Of a DNA stretch of 64,000 nt, positions 50,850 to 59,364 are shown piece after piece. The notes beneath the pieces are model-generated. The model made no database searches. It was not told the DNA's origin and saw only the letters and a list, made by a program, of their open reading frames with translations. The DNA lies in the NCBI RefSeq assembly GCF_014764445.1, contig NZ_CP061721.1, positions 3,286,001 through 3,350,000 on the forward strand, in the 5' to 3' direction. The number at the start of each line of letters is the position of its first letter. Position 1 is the first letter of the stretch. The stretch is from Pseudarthrobacter sp. BIM B-2242. Its GTDB lineage: Bacteria; Actinomycetota; Actinomycetes; Actinomycetales; Micrococcaceae. The translations under genes and the position numbers were made by a program.

Positions 50850-50912
50850 CCGCGGGCTGTCCCCTCCTCTGAACCACCGCCGCAACCGACTTCCTGAAAG
50901 AGACGCAACGCT

Positions 50913-51668
50913 ATGAGCACTCCCCTAAACATCCTGGTGACTGGCGCTGGCGGCGGTATGTGCCGCGGCATCAACGCCCGCCTCGCCGGAGCCGGCCACA
51001 CCATCGTCTGCGTTGACCTGAACGCCGAAGCCAGCGAGGCGGCCGCCCAAACCATCCGGGACTCGGGCGGGAATGCAAGTGCCTTTGCCGCAGACGTGGC
51101 CGATGAAGCCGCCGTCGCCCGCCTCCTTGCCGAGGTGACCTCGGCAGTAGGTCCCGTGCAGGCGCTGGTCAATGCCGCGGGCATCCTGGACCGCAAGTAC
51201 CTCGCGGATAGCACCGCCGAATCCTTCCGCCGCGCGCTGGACGTAAACCTGGTTGGCCCGTTCAACCTCATCAGGGCGTTCTCCCCCGCCATGATCGAAG
51301 CCGGCTGGGGGCGGATCATCAACATCGCCTCCATCGCCGGCGTTACGGGCTACCCGTACCCGAGCTATGCGGCGTCGAAAGCCGGCCTCGCCAACCTCAC
51401 GCGTTCGCTCCTCGAAGATTTCTGGGGCACGGGGGTCACCGTCAATTCAGTGTGCCCAGGGGTGGTGGACACCCCCATGGTCATCCAGGAGGTCCGGGAC
51501 CAGGTCCGACGGCGTGTCCCCACGCAGAACGTCATCGAACCTGCTGAGATCGGAGCCATGATTGCCTTCCTCCTCACCGACGACGCGCGCAATATCAACG
51601 GTGCGGACCTTCTGATCGACGGCGGCGCCACCCGCCTCTTCTCGCTGTTCAACAACCATGAGGGCTGA
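50913..51668 (+). CDS. Short-chain dehydrogenase/reductase
   Basis: A 251-aa Rossmann enzyme. The cofactor motif is TGAGGGMCRG (classical TGxxxGxG with Cys in place of the last conserved position), NAAG is present, and the catalytic Tyr-Lys pair is YPSYAASKAG. It ends in GGATRLFSLF. It would interconvert an alcohol and a ketone, probably after the OYE step. It overlaps the metallo-beta-lactamase-fold gene by 11 bp. Confidence 0.87.
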   Translation: MSTPLNILVTGAGGGMCRGINARLAGAGHTIVCVDLNAEASEAAAQTIRDSGGNASAFAADVADEAAVARLLAEVTSAVGPVQALVNAAGILDRKYLADSTAESFRRALDVNLVGPFNLIRAFSPAMIEAGWGRIINIASIAGVTGYPYPSYAASKAGLANLTRSLLEDFWGTGVTVNSVCPGVVDTPMVIQEVRDQVRRRVPTQNVIEPAEIGAMIAFLLTDDARNINGADLLIDGGATRLFSLFNNHEG

Positions 51669-52701
51669 GACCGCGGGCATCACCATCACCGGCACCGCCC
51701 AGCGTGAAGCCTGGCACAGCAAGGTCCTGCCCCCGGTGGAGCTGGTCGCGGCGGGCGTGCACAGCGTTCCGGTGGTCTTTCCCGGGAACCCCATGCGTTA
51801 CACGCTCAGCTACGTGCTGCTCGACGGCGACGAATGCGTCGTGGTGGATCCCGGCTTCGATTCCGACGAAGGCCACGGCCAGCTGATTGCCGCCCTTGCC
51901 AGCCTGGACGTTGGCCCCCGGGAAATCACCGGCATTGTTGCCACCCACTTCCACACCGACCACCTGGGCATGGCAGCACGCCTGGCGAGCGGCTCCGGGG
52001 CATGGATCGCCCTGGGCAATAACGAGCGACGTCATATCAGCGCCTTCGAGGACGCCCACGAGGAATCGGCCCTGGACCAGACCCGTATGCGGGCCTGGGG
52101 CGTGCCTGAAGAACGGGTGCCAGAGGCGGCCATGACCCCGGAGTCACTTCTGGACATGCGCCGCCTGGCCGACCCCGACCGGCGCCTCGGCGACAACGAT
52201 ATCCTGTCCGTTGCCGGCCGCAACTGGCGCATCATGGACACCCCCGGCCACACCCCGGGCCACATCTGCCTGTGGGACGACGCCGGCGAATTGGTCCTGT
52301 CCGGCGACCACGTCCTTCCCCGCATCTCCCCCAACGTGTCCCTCGAAATCCGCGGCGACACCGATCCGCTGCGCCGCAACATCGAGTCGTTGCAGAAGAT
52401 CGCCGGGAACGACCACTACGAAGTCTGCCCGGCACACGAATACCGCTTCCGGGGCGTGGGCCACAGGGCCCGTGTCCTGGAAGAGCACATTACCGAACGT
52501 TCACGCGAGGTGCTGGCCGTCCTGAGCGCGGGCGCTTCGACGGTCCATGACGTGGCCAGGCAGCTCACTTGGTCCAGGGGCTGGGCCTCGCTGGGGCAGC
52601 TGCAGTTCAGACTGGCCCTCAGCGAGACAGCCGCCCACATCCGCTACTTGGCGACCTCAGGAATCCACCCCGGCGTCCCGGGACTGGTCGCGGCGCCGTA
52701 A
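51658..52701 (+). CDS. Metallo-beta-lactamase-fold hydrolase
   Basis: A 347-aa MBL-fold enzyme. Zinc motifs: ATHFHTDHLG (H-x-H-x-D-H), DTPGHTPGHICLW, LSGDHVL and PAHEYRF. The C-terminal ~60 residues (TVHDVARQLTWSRGWASLGQLQFRLALSETAAHIRYL) form a small winged-helix-like region as in hydroxyacylglutathione-hydrolase relatives and thioesterases. It could open a lactone or hydrolyse a thioester in the pathway. ATG 51658 is inside the SDR end. Confidence 0.82.
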   Translation: MRAETAGITITGTAQREAWHSKVLPPVELVAAGVHSVPVVFPGNPMRYTLSYVLLDGDECVVVDPGFDSDEGHGQLIAALASLDVGPREITGIVATHFHTDHLGMAARLASGSGAWIALGNNERRHISAFEDAHEESALDQTRMRAWGVPEERVPEAAMTPESLLDMRRLADPDRRLGDNDILSVAGRNWRIMDTPGHTPGHICLWDDAGELVLSGDHVLPRISPNVSLEIRGDTDPLRRNIESLQKIAGNDHYEVCPAHEYRFRGVGHRARVLEEHITERSREVLAVLSAGASTVHDVARQLTWSRGWASLGQLQFRLALSETAAHIRYLATSGIHPGVPGLVAAP

Positions 52702-52718
52702 CCGCCGGTTTCCAGTCA

Positions 52719-53222
52719 TTACGCGTCAGGAATCCAGTCCGGGGTAGGTTCAATCAGGCTCGACATGGGTGGGCGCACCTGATCCCCGGTGAGCAGGTCG
52801 ATCCGGGTCCGGAGGAGCCGCATGACAGAAATGCGCCATCGTCCGTTGAGGCGGCGGTATTCCTCTTCGTAAAAGCCGTACCCCCGGATTCCATACAGTC
52901 CGGGGACACAGGCCCCGCGGTAGTCCCTGCTGTCACGGGGCCACAGCAGGTAATCGTGCATTGACCAGAGTCCATGGATAGCGCTGTCGGCGGTAGCTGC
53001 CAACCGGGGCATAAAGCCCTGGTGCACAGAGTCCACACCATGCAGGAACCCCGATACGCTCCGGACGAAGTCATCTGCGTCCTCCGTATCGAAAGGAAAG
53101 CCGCCGAAAGTGGCATCGGCATGGAACAGGGACCTCAGGCCAGACCAATTCTTGGCGTCAAGGTGCCGAAAATAGTCGGCCTTGAGATTCCTGATCTCTT
53201 CAAAGTCTTCGGGTCCGGTCAC
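52719..53222 (-). CDS. SnoaL/NTF2-like protein
   Basis: A 167-aa cone-fold protein: EIRNLKADYFRHLDAKNWSGLRSLFHADATFGG at the start, DSAIHGLWSMHDYLLWPR and GFYEEEYRRLNGRWRISVMRLLRTRID later. The YFRHLD and FHADAT positions match the active-site Tyr and Asp of the dehydratase/isomerase-like 'SnoaL_4' group. It may isomerise or dehydrate a steroid- or terpenoid-like intermediate. GTG start 53222 overlaps the DMT stop (GTGA) and has GGAGG upstream. Confidence 0.78.
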   Translation of the reverse strand: MTGPEDFEEIRNLKADYFRHLDAKNWSGLRSLFHADATFGGFPFDTEDADDFVRSVSGFLHGVDSVHQGFMPRLAATADSAIHGLWSMHDYLLWPRDSRDYRGACVPGLYGIRGYGFYEEEYRRLNGRWRISVMRLLRTRIDLLTGDQVRPPMSSLIEPTPDWIPDA

Positions 53223-54187
53223 TTTGTTTCCTCCATCTCCCCGTCCGGGGACTCCAGGGTTCGGTTCGAGCCTGCTTGCGCCAGGCCGGTCCGGGCGTCG
53301 CCGGCCGGCACGGCGCCCGCTTGGGCCAGGACAATCCCGGCAATGACGATCGCAGCTCCGGCGAGCTGATTCCAGGTGATTTCCTCGTGGAGTACCAGCG
53401 CACCGAGGGCCACCCCCACCAGCGGAGTGATGTAGGCAACCGTGGATGCTGCCGTGGCACCCCACTGGCCGATGAGGCGGAAATTCCAGATGTAAGCCAG
53501 GCCGGTACTAACCACGCCGAGCAGCAACATGCCAACCACCACCGGTACGGTCAGCGTCACCGGGCCCACGGCAATGAAGGGCGCCATGACCAGCACCAGC
53601 AGGCATGCCGCTGCCATCTGGACAGCGGCCACGCCGACGGGATCCGCTGAGTGCGGCGAAACGTATTTCTTCGTGTACGCAAAGACAACGCCGAAGCAGA
53701 GCACTGCTCCGAGGCAGGCGAACTGCCCCCACAAATCGACTGCGTCCGCGGCGTAGAAGCGCCAGGGCGATAACACCAGGAGGATTCCGACGGCGCCCGT
53801 GAGGATGCCGGCCAGCTTCCACCGCGTTACTTTTTCCTGCCGCAAGGCCAGGGCTGTGACCGCAGCAGTGGCAAGCGGCACCGCCGAGTTCAGGACGCTG
53901 GAGACGCCACTCGGGATCCGTTCCGCCGCCCAGGCGAACAGCAGGAACGGAATGACGCAGCCGACGGCGGCGGTCACCGCCAGATGAAGCCAGAGTTGGC
54001 GTTGCCGGGGCCACGGGCGCCGCGCCAGGACCAACAGCAGGCTCAACGCCAGCGCACCGAGGACCAGCCTCCCCAGGACCACCTGTCCCGGTGACAGCCC
54101 GGCCACCGCCAGTTTCATCATCAGGAAACTGGAACCCCAAGCTCCTCCGAGCAGGATGAAACGGACCACCGCACCGGCAGGAGTCAT
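53219..54187 (-). CDS. EamA/DMT-family transporter
   Basis: A 322-aa membrane protein with ten helices in two EamA repeats; the first begins FILLGGAWGSSFLMMKLAVAGLSPGQVVLGRL and the second GLAYIWNFRLIGQWGATAASTVAYITPLVGVALGALVLHEEI. DMT proteins usually export metabolites. A C-terminal cytosolic tail of about 35 residues follows the last helix. Coupled by overlap to the SnoaL-like gene, in the carboxylase-beta operon. Confidence 0.85.
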   Translation of the reverse strand: MTPAGAVVRFILLGGAWGSSFLMMKLAVAGLSPGQVVLGRLVLGALALSLLLVLARRPWPRQRQLWLHLAVTAAVGCVIPFLLFAWAAERIPSGVSSVLNSAVPLATAAVTALALRQEKVTRWKLAGILTGAVGILLVLSPWRFYAADAVDLWGQFACLGAVLCFGVVFAYTKKYVSPHSADPVGVAAVQMAAACLLVLVMAPFIAVGPVTLTVPVVVGMLLLGVVSTGLAYIWNFRLIGQWGATAASTVAYITPLVGVALGALVLHEEITWNQLAGAAIVIAGIVLAQAGAVPAGDARTGLAQAGSNRTLESPDGEMEETK

Positions 54188-54243
54188 GCTTGTTCCTTTC
54201 CTGGCCCGCTTCCCGTGGCCGTCGGTTCAATCAACGCGGGCAG

Positions 54244-54951
54244 TCAGATGATGACAATTTCCTCGGCCAGGCAGGCATGCAACCGGGTCAGGACGCCTTG
54301 GAGTCCGTCCATTCCCTGAGCCAGCTGCTGGTCCAGCTCATCAGCAGCCGCCTGGGCGGCGGCCTGGGTAGCAAAGCCGATGGAGACAGCCACTTCTGGA
54401 ATCGGTTCTTCGCGGCGCAACGCCTCGCGGACTAACAGCTCGGCCCCCGGGACCAGGACGTTCACGCCCCAGCCGAGGGCGCCGTCGTGCGTTGCGGACA
54501 GCTGCTCCGCCCAGAACTCGAGGGCATCCCGTGCCGGTTCTGCCCCGTCCGCCCAGCGGGCCAGCACCCAGACCTTGAACGGCCAGTGAGCGTTCGGCGT
54601 GCCGGCCGTGACCGGTCCACCGGTCAGGCCGCTGAGGAAGTTCGGTTCGTCCACAATCAGCCGGGCGGCGACGTCGGACGCGAATCCCGCTCCCACGACC
54701 TTCTCATCGGCGAACCACAACTCCACGATGCCGTCGACGCGGTACGCCAAGCCCTCCGCCGACTCCTCGACGGCGGATGCGGCAGCGGGCGCGGACGATT
54801 GGCCGGCGGGCGGCAGAACGTGGTTCTGCCGGTAGGCCGTCACGCCAGGCAGATCCCGGGCTATCTCGGCGTGCGTGGTTGACCAGTGGGTCCGGAACGC
54901 TTCCCGGTCCTTGTCCGGCCGGGCTTCCAGATACGTGATCCGCTTGGGCAT
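54244..54951 (-). CDS. EthD-domain protein, two-domain form
   Basis: A 235-aa protein. Residues 1-110 are an EthD domain (ARPDKDREAFRTHWSTTHAEIARDLPGVTAYRQNHV, DGIVELWFADEK). Residues ~125-235 look like a second, degenerate ferredoxin-like barrel (KVWVLARWADGAEPARDALEFWAEQL, VAVSIGFATQAAAQAAADEL). EthD proteins are small partners in ring or ether degradation; some catalyse cyclisation or dehydration. It is 3 bp from a second EthD gene. Confidence 0.75.
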   Translation of the reverse strand: MPKRITYLEARPDKDREAFRTHWSTTHAEIARDLPGVTAYRQNHVLPPAGQSSAPAAASAVEESAEGLAYRVDGIVELWFADEKVVGAGFASDVAARLIVDEPNFLSGLTGGPVTAGTPNAHWPFKVWVLARWADGAEPARDALEFWAEQLSATHDGALGWGVNVLVPGAELLVREALRREEPIPEVAVSIGFATQAAAQAAADELDQQLAQGMDGLQGVLTRLHACLAEEIVII

Positions 54952-54954
54952 TCG

Positions 54955-55278
54955 TCAGGCACCTGCCGTCAGCGGCACGTCGATTTCCTCGGCCAGGAAC
55001 CATTCAACGCTTTCAAGGAAGTGGTGCTCATGGTCGAACAGTTCCTTGCCTTCGGGCCCTGCGTAGGCCACCTTGACGTCCTCCACCGACGCGAACCAAA
55101 GCTCAGCCATGCCGCTGTAGGGCCAGGGCTTCCGGTGCTCAATGGCGGGGTTCTGGCGGTATCGGATAATCCCCGGCAGCTTCCGCACGTAGTCCGGATG
55201 TTCCGCGTTCCAGAAGTGCAGGAACTCCTCTCTTGTGAGTTCCGGCTTTGCCTTGATCACTGCCACTACTTTGATCAC
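54955..55278 (-). CDS. EthD-domain protein, single domain
   Basis: A 107-aa dimeric alpha+beta barrel: VVAVIKAKPELTREEFLHFWNAEHPDYVRKLPGIIRYRQNP and GMAELWFASVEDVKVAYAGPEGKELFDHEHHFL. The H-P-D and R-Y-x-Q-N positions match those of EthD and methylmuconolactone-isomerase-like proteins. It is next to the carboxylase beta gene (9 bp). The tandem of single and double forms suggests a heteromer or two successive steps. Confidence 0.82.
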   Translation of the reverse strand: MIKVVAVIKAKPELTREEFLHFWNAEHPDYVRKLPGIIRYRQNPAIEHRKPWPYSGMAELWFASVEDVKVAYAGPEGKELFDHEHHFLESVEWFLAEEIDVPLTAGA

Positions 55279-55287
55279 GGGTTCCGC

Positions 55288-56871
55288 CTAGGCCGGGGTG
55301 ACGGCCTGGCGCCGCTCAACGGGGACCATCTTGCGCTTGGAGTACAGTCCAAGCCGCCTGGTCAGGTCAGCACGAAGCTCGTTGGCGGGAACCACGGCCT
55401 CCACAGCGTTCGCGTTGGCGATCTTGAACACGTCGATGCCTTCGGCGTACTCGTTGTGCTTTTCCAGGATGAAGGCCTTGCGTGCAACGGGGTCCTCAAT
55501 CTCGTGGATCTGGTTGTAGTAGATGCCGTTGACGGCAGCGTCGGGACCCATGAGTGCGGGGCGGGCCGTGGGCAACGCAATGACCGCGTCCGGGTTCATG
55601 GGGGCACCCGACATGGCGAGGTAGCCGCCGCCGTAGGCCTTGCGGACAAGGACGGTGATGCGCGGGACCCTGCACTCCGAGACTGCGAAGATCATCTTGG
55701 CCCCGTGCCGGATGATGCCCTGGCGCTCCACAGCCGAACCGATCATGTAGCCCGCGATGTCCACGAGGAAAACAATCGGGATGTTGTAGGCGTTGCAGAT
55801 CCAGATGAAGCGGGCAGCCTTGTCCGAGGAGTCGGGGAAGATGGACCCGCCCATGTGCTTGGGCTGGTTGCCTACCAGCCCAACGGGGCGGCCGTTGATC
55901 CGGGCGAACCCTGTCAGCATTTCCGGGGCGAACAGTTCCTTGTACGGGAACCAGGATCCTTCGTCCACGAGGGATTCGACGAATTCCTCCATGTCGAAGA
56001 CTTCAGCTTCGCGGAGGGGCACAATGTCCTGCAGTGACCGGCCCGGGCGGGGTTCAATCGCAGGAGCAAGCGGCGCGGGGGTCTCCCAGTTGGCGGGAAG
56101 GAAGGAAAGCCAGACTCGGATAGCGTTGAGCGCTTCCTCGTCGTCTTCAACCAGTACGTCACCGAGGCCGGAGACGGTGCAGTGCATTTCGGCGCCACCC
56201 ATTTCCTCCAGCGTGACTACTTCACCGGTGACCATTTCGGCCAGGCGGGGTGATCCGAGGTACGCCGTCGCGTGGCCACGGACCATGATGGTCATGTCGC
56301 ACAGCGCGGGAACGTAGGCCGAACCGGCGGGTGAGGGACCGAAGAGTGCGCAGACCTGCGGGACGCGGCCGGAGATCTGGACCTGGTTGTAGAAGATGTT
56401 GCCCCACGCGTGGCGGCCGGCGAAGCTTTCAAACTGCTCGTCGATACGTGCTCCGGCGGAATCGAACAGGTAGACGATGGGGATGCCTGCGGCATCTGCC
56501 TTCGTCTGTGCCTGGATGATTTTTTCAAAGGTACGGTTGCCCCAGGTGCCGGCCTTGACGGAGAAGTCGTTGGCAATAACGCAGACTTCGCGTCCGTCGA
56601 CCCGGCCGAACGCGATGACTACGGCGTCACCTGGCAGGCCTTCTTCATAGCGGGCCAGCAGGCCGTCTTCGATGTAGTTTTCGTCGTCGAAAAGGATCGC
56701 GAGGCGCTGGCGGACCAGGAGCTTGCCGGATTCGATGATTTTCCTGCGGTTCTTTTCGGAACCACCGAGGCGGGCCGAAGCGAGCTTCTCGGTCAGTTGT
56801 TCATGCACCGTGGGTGCCGGAACTTCGATGTCCGACGCCGGCGCGGGGGCGACGATCGTAGCTTCACTCAT
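55288..56871 (-). CDS. Acyl-CoA carboxylase beta subunit (carboxyltransferase)
   Basis: A 527-aa carboxyltransferase with both crotonase-like halves: DAAGIPIVYLFDSAGARIDEQFESFAGRHAWGNIFYNQVQISG in the N half, and IPIVFLVDIAGYMIGSAVERQGIIRHGAKMIFAVSE in the C half, where oxyanion holes form. Length equals methylcrotonyl-/AccD1-type subunits. It would transfer CO2 from biotin on the alpha subunit (39033) to an enoyl- or acyl-CoA. First of a five-gene operon behind box g; GGAGG precedes the ATG. Confidence 0.9.
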   Translation of the reverse strand: MSEATIVAPAPASDIEVPAPTVHEQLTEKLASARLGGSEKNRRKIIESGKLLVRQRLAILFDDENYIEDGLLARYEEGLPGDAVVIAFGRVDGREVCVIANDFSVKAGTWGNRTFEKIIQAQTKADAAGIPIVYLFDSAGARIDEQFESFAGRHAWGNIFYNQVQISGRVPQVCALFGPSPAGSAYVPALCDMTIMVRGHATAYLGSPRLAEMVTGEVVTLEEMGGAEMHCTVSGLGDVLVEDDEEALNAIRVWLSFLPANWETPAPLAPAIEPRPGRSLQDIVPLREAEVFDMEEFVESLVDEGSWFPYKELFAPEMLTGFARINGRPVGLVGNQPKHMGGSIFPDSSDKAARFIWICNAYNIPIVFLVDIAGYMIGSAVERQGIIRHGAKMIFAVSECRVPRITVLVRKAYGGGYLAMSGAPMNPDAVIALPTARPALMGPDAAVNGIYYNQIHEIEDPVARKAFILEKHNEYAEGIDVFKIANANAVEAVVPANELRADLTRRLGLYSKRKMVPVERRQAVTPA

Positions 56872-56918
56872 GTTGAGCCTCCAGAAAATTAGAGTTGGTG
56901 TCCTCTATTAGTATACGA

Positions 56919-56934
56919 ACAAGCGTTCGCTCGT
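56919..56934. promoter_or_regulatory. TetR-type box g
   Basis: ACAAGCGTTCGCTCGT, 48 bp from the carboxylase-beta start and 72 bp from the divergent MaoC start, so it can control both operons. Confidence 0.75.
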
Positions 56935-57005
56935 CTAGTCTTATTCAAGAGGGACTTACGATTCCCCTAGGGACCCGTCCTCATTTGACCGAACAGGAGA
57001 GAGAC

Positions 57006-57500
57006 ATGCACGGCACTAATCCCCAAGCGGCCGGCACCACACTGCCGCTTCCCAAGGGCCGCCCCGACCACTTCTGGGAAGACCTGGTGGCCGGTGACGT
57101 GATCCATACGGCCGGAATGACCATCACGGATGCGCACCTGGTCCAATGGGCAGGGCTCACCGGCGACCTTGTCTCGTTGCACCTTGACGAGACCTACGCG
57201 GCAACGACGCCGTTCGGCCAGCGCATTGCCCACGGCCCCCTCACGCTGTCACTGGCACTGGGACTGATGACCCAGACCGGTTACTTCAGCAACGTGGTGG
57301 CCTGGCTGGGACTGGACGAGGTCCGCGCGTCAGCGCCGGTGTTCATCGGCGACACCATCCGCGTCATCGCCACCGTTGATATGGCCCGCGAGACCAAAAA
57401 GCCCGGACAGGGCATCTGGAAAATCAACTACTCGGTCCTGAAACAGGACCACACCACCGTCATGACATTCAGCAGCAGCTTCATCATCAAGAGGAAATAG
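57006..57500 (+). CDS. MaoC-family hydratase/dehydratase
   Basis: A 164-aa hot-dog hydratase distinct from the one at 37627. It has VAGDVIHTAGMTITDAHLVQWAGLTGDLVSLHLDETYAATTPFGQRIAHGPLTLSLALGL, which contains the D-x-x-x-x-H type pair (Asp in GDLVSLHLD, His in IAHGP). It is 3 bp upstream of the acyl-CoA dehydrogenase gene. It probably hydrates the enoyl-CoA formed by that enzyme, or a later unsaturated CoA ester. ATG 57006 follows CAGGAGAGA. Confidence 0.87.
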   Translation: MHGTNPQAAGTTLPLPKGRPDHFWEDLVAGDVIHTAGMTITDAHLVQWAGLTGDLVSLHLDETYAATTPFGQRIAHGPLTLSLALGLMTQTGYFSNVVAWLGLDEVRASAPVFIGDTIRVIATVDMARETKKPGQGIWKINYSVLKQDHTTVMTFSSSFIIKRK

Positions 57501-57503
57501 GCA

Positions 57504-58700
57504 ATGAGCATTCAAGACGATTTCAAACCCGCGCCGCCGGCCGACATCGCCGAGCCCGCCGAATTCGCTGCGCTGCGTCAGCGGGTCCGGGCCGTCCTGG
57601 CCGAACACGTCACCCCGGAACGGCTGAACAAATTCGATGAAGCCGAAGAGTACGACGTCGAACTCTTCCGCGAGATAGCGGCCGCCGGCCTGCTCAAGCT
57701 CGACGGCGAGCTCCACGGCCCTGGCCCGAAGCACCAGGCGCAGGCCGTGGTCCTAGAGGAACTCGGTGCCGGACCCACCTCGGTGGGCGTCAGCATGGTG
57801 GTCCAGTACATGGGTGTCCAACTGCTACACTCGTACGGCAACCGCGAGCAGCAGGAGGAGTTCCTGGCACCCCTGCACGCCGGAGCGGCCAAGATGTCCT
57901 TCGGGCTGAGCGAGCCCGACGGCGGCACTGACGTTGCGCGGGCGATGAAGACTATTGCAACCCGGCTGGAAGACGGCAGCTACTCGATTACCGGGCAGAA
58001 ACGTTGGATCGGTGGTGCGATGGATGCGGACTACCTCATCCTTCTGGCCCGGACCAGTGAAATATCCCGCTCCGCAATCGACGGCATCACCATGTTCCTG
58101 ATCCCGCGGTCCACCCCGGGGATCCGCACCGAAGTCATCGACACCATGGGCATCCGCGGGCTGGCGCAGTGCGATGTCTACCTGGACGACGTCCGCGTCC
58201 CGGCCTCGAACGTCCTCGGAGAACTCGACCGGGGGTTCCGGCAGGTGCTGGACACCCTCAACGGGGAACGGCTCAATGGCGCCGCAGTGGCCCTGGGGAT
58301 CGCGCGCGGAGCCATGGAAACCGCCGTCGGCTGGGCCCGGCAGCGGCACGCCTTCGGCAAGCCGGTAGGTTCGTTCCAGGGCCTGCAGCACAGCCTGGTG
58401 GATGCGAGCGTGAAGATTGAATCGGCGCGGCTCCTGCTGCGTCAGGCCGCAGAAGCGTCCGACGCCGGCCCGGTTACCAATGAGACCTGGTCGGCCATGG
58501 CGAAGCTCGCCGCCTCCGACGCTGCCACCACCACCACGGACATCGGCATGCGCGTCATGGCCGGTTGGGGCTTCTTCCGCGGACTGCCCATGCAGCGCTA
58601 CTTCCGCGACGCCAGGCTGTACACGTTTGCCCCGCTGACGGATGAGATGACCCGAAACTACATCGGTGAGAAGCACCTCGGACTGCCGCGGTCCTTCTGA
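57504..58700 (+). CDS. Acyl-CoA dehydrogenase, isovaleryl/FadE19-like
   Basis: A 398-aa FAD enzyme. Signatures: MSFGLSEPDGGTDVARAMKT near residue 131, GQKRWIGGAMDADYLILLART and MRVMAGWGFFRGLPMQRYFRDARLY. The usual catalytic Glu near the C-terminus (yEGT) is absent (YTFAPLTDEM). Instead Glu255 lies in TLNGERLNG, the helix position used by isovaleryl-CoA and long-chain dehydrogenases. This favours a branched acyl-CoA substrate. Electrons go to ETF. It is the second gene of the MaoC-ACAD operon and ends at a strong terminator. Confidence 0.88.
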   Translation: MSIQDDFKPAPPADIAEPAEFAALRQRVRAVLAEHVTPERLNKFDEAEEYDVELFREIAAAGLLKLDGELHGPGPKHQAQAVVLEELGAGPTSVGVSMVVQYMGVQLLHSYGNREQQEEFLAPLHAGAAKMSFGLSEPDGGTDVARAMKTIATRLEDGSYSITGQKRWIGGAMDADYLILLARTSEISRSAIDGITMFLIPRSTPGIRTEVIDTMGIRGLAQCDVYLDDVRVPASNVLGELDRGFRQVLDTLNGERLNGAAVALGIARGAMETAVGWARQRHAFGKPVGSFQGLQHSLVDASVKIESARLLLRQAAEASDAGPVTNETWSAMAKLAASDAATTTTDIGMRVMAGWGFFRGLPMQRYFRDARLYTFAPLTDEMTRNYIGEKHLGLPRSF

Positions 58701-58718
58701 ACCTGACCAAACGGGAAA

Positions 58719-58750
58719 GAACGACGGCGGGCGCGCACCCGCCGTCGTTC
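58719..58750 (+). terminator. Terminator after the acyl-CoA dehydrogenase gene
   Basis: Perfect 13-bp stem GAACGACGGCGGG / CCCGCCGTCGTTC followed by TTTTGTT. Confidence 0.9.
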
Positions 58751-58782
58751 TTTTGTTCCCTACAACCTCCCGCGCACGAAAA

Positions 58783-58814
58783 ACAGGGTGGCCACCTTCC
58801 GGCAGCCACCCTGT
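58783..58814 (-). terminator. Terminator of the cupin gene
   Basis: Perfect 10-bp stem ACAGGGTGGC / GCCACCCTGT with a 12-nt loop; on the minus strand it is followed by TTTTTCG. Confidence 0.75.
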
Positions 58815-58825
58815 ATTTCCCTCAC

Positions 58826-59275
58826 TCAGGAACGGTAGTCGATCTTCAGGTCCACAATCTCCTGGTCGTGCAGGTTCACTACGATGTTGTCCGGCGTCCG
58901 GGTGGTCATCCAAATCAGTTCTTCGGTCTTGCTGGCGTTGCCTTCGATGTGCGGCATGAACGGCGGCACAAACACGAAGTCCCCCTCTTCCAGGTAGACG
59001 ATCTGGCTATACGCCTCGCCGTAGCGAATAAAGCCACGCCCCTGGAGGACGTAGCCTCCCGTGTTCGCTTCGCCATGGTGGTGGGCGTCCGAGATTTCGC
59101 CCGGACCGGTGTACACCTTGCCAAACCACAGTTGCTCGACAGGGCTGTTTTCCTTGCTGACACCGGAGATGCGGCGGGCATTCAGCGTCTGGCCGGGGGC
59201 GGCCGCTAGCTCGTCGGCACGGTTGACCCGGAACAAATCCACGTTGCGGTTGATATCAAAAGCCACTTCGGTCAT
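58826..59275 (-). CDS. Cupin-domain protein
   Basis: A 149-aa single-cupin protein. Metal-ligand motif 1 is GEISDAHHHGEANTGGYVLQGRGFI near residue 65 (G-x5-H-x-H) and motif 2 is GDFVFVPPFMPHIEGN near 105. It may be a dioxygenase, isomerase or sensor; the substrate cannot be told. Start 59275 has GAGGA upstream; the longer frame to 59431 runs through TetR box h. It is a single-gene unit at the right edge of the island. Confidence 0.82.
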   Translation of the reverse strand: MTEVAFDINRNVDLFRVNRADELAAAPGQTLNARRISGVSKENSPVEQLWFGKVYTGPGEISDAHHHGEANTGGYVLQGRGFIRYGEAYSQIVYLEEGDFVFVPPFMPHIEGNASKTEELIWMTTRTPDNIVVNLHDQEIVDLKIDYRS

Positions 59276-59364
59276 GGCAATCCTCCTGAGGTTTCGAGTT
59301 GCCGCCGGTTTCGTCGTTGCAGCCGGGGGTCCTGATTCAGTATGTCGGCTGCGCCTACAGTAGT

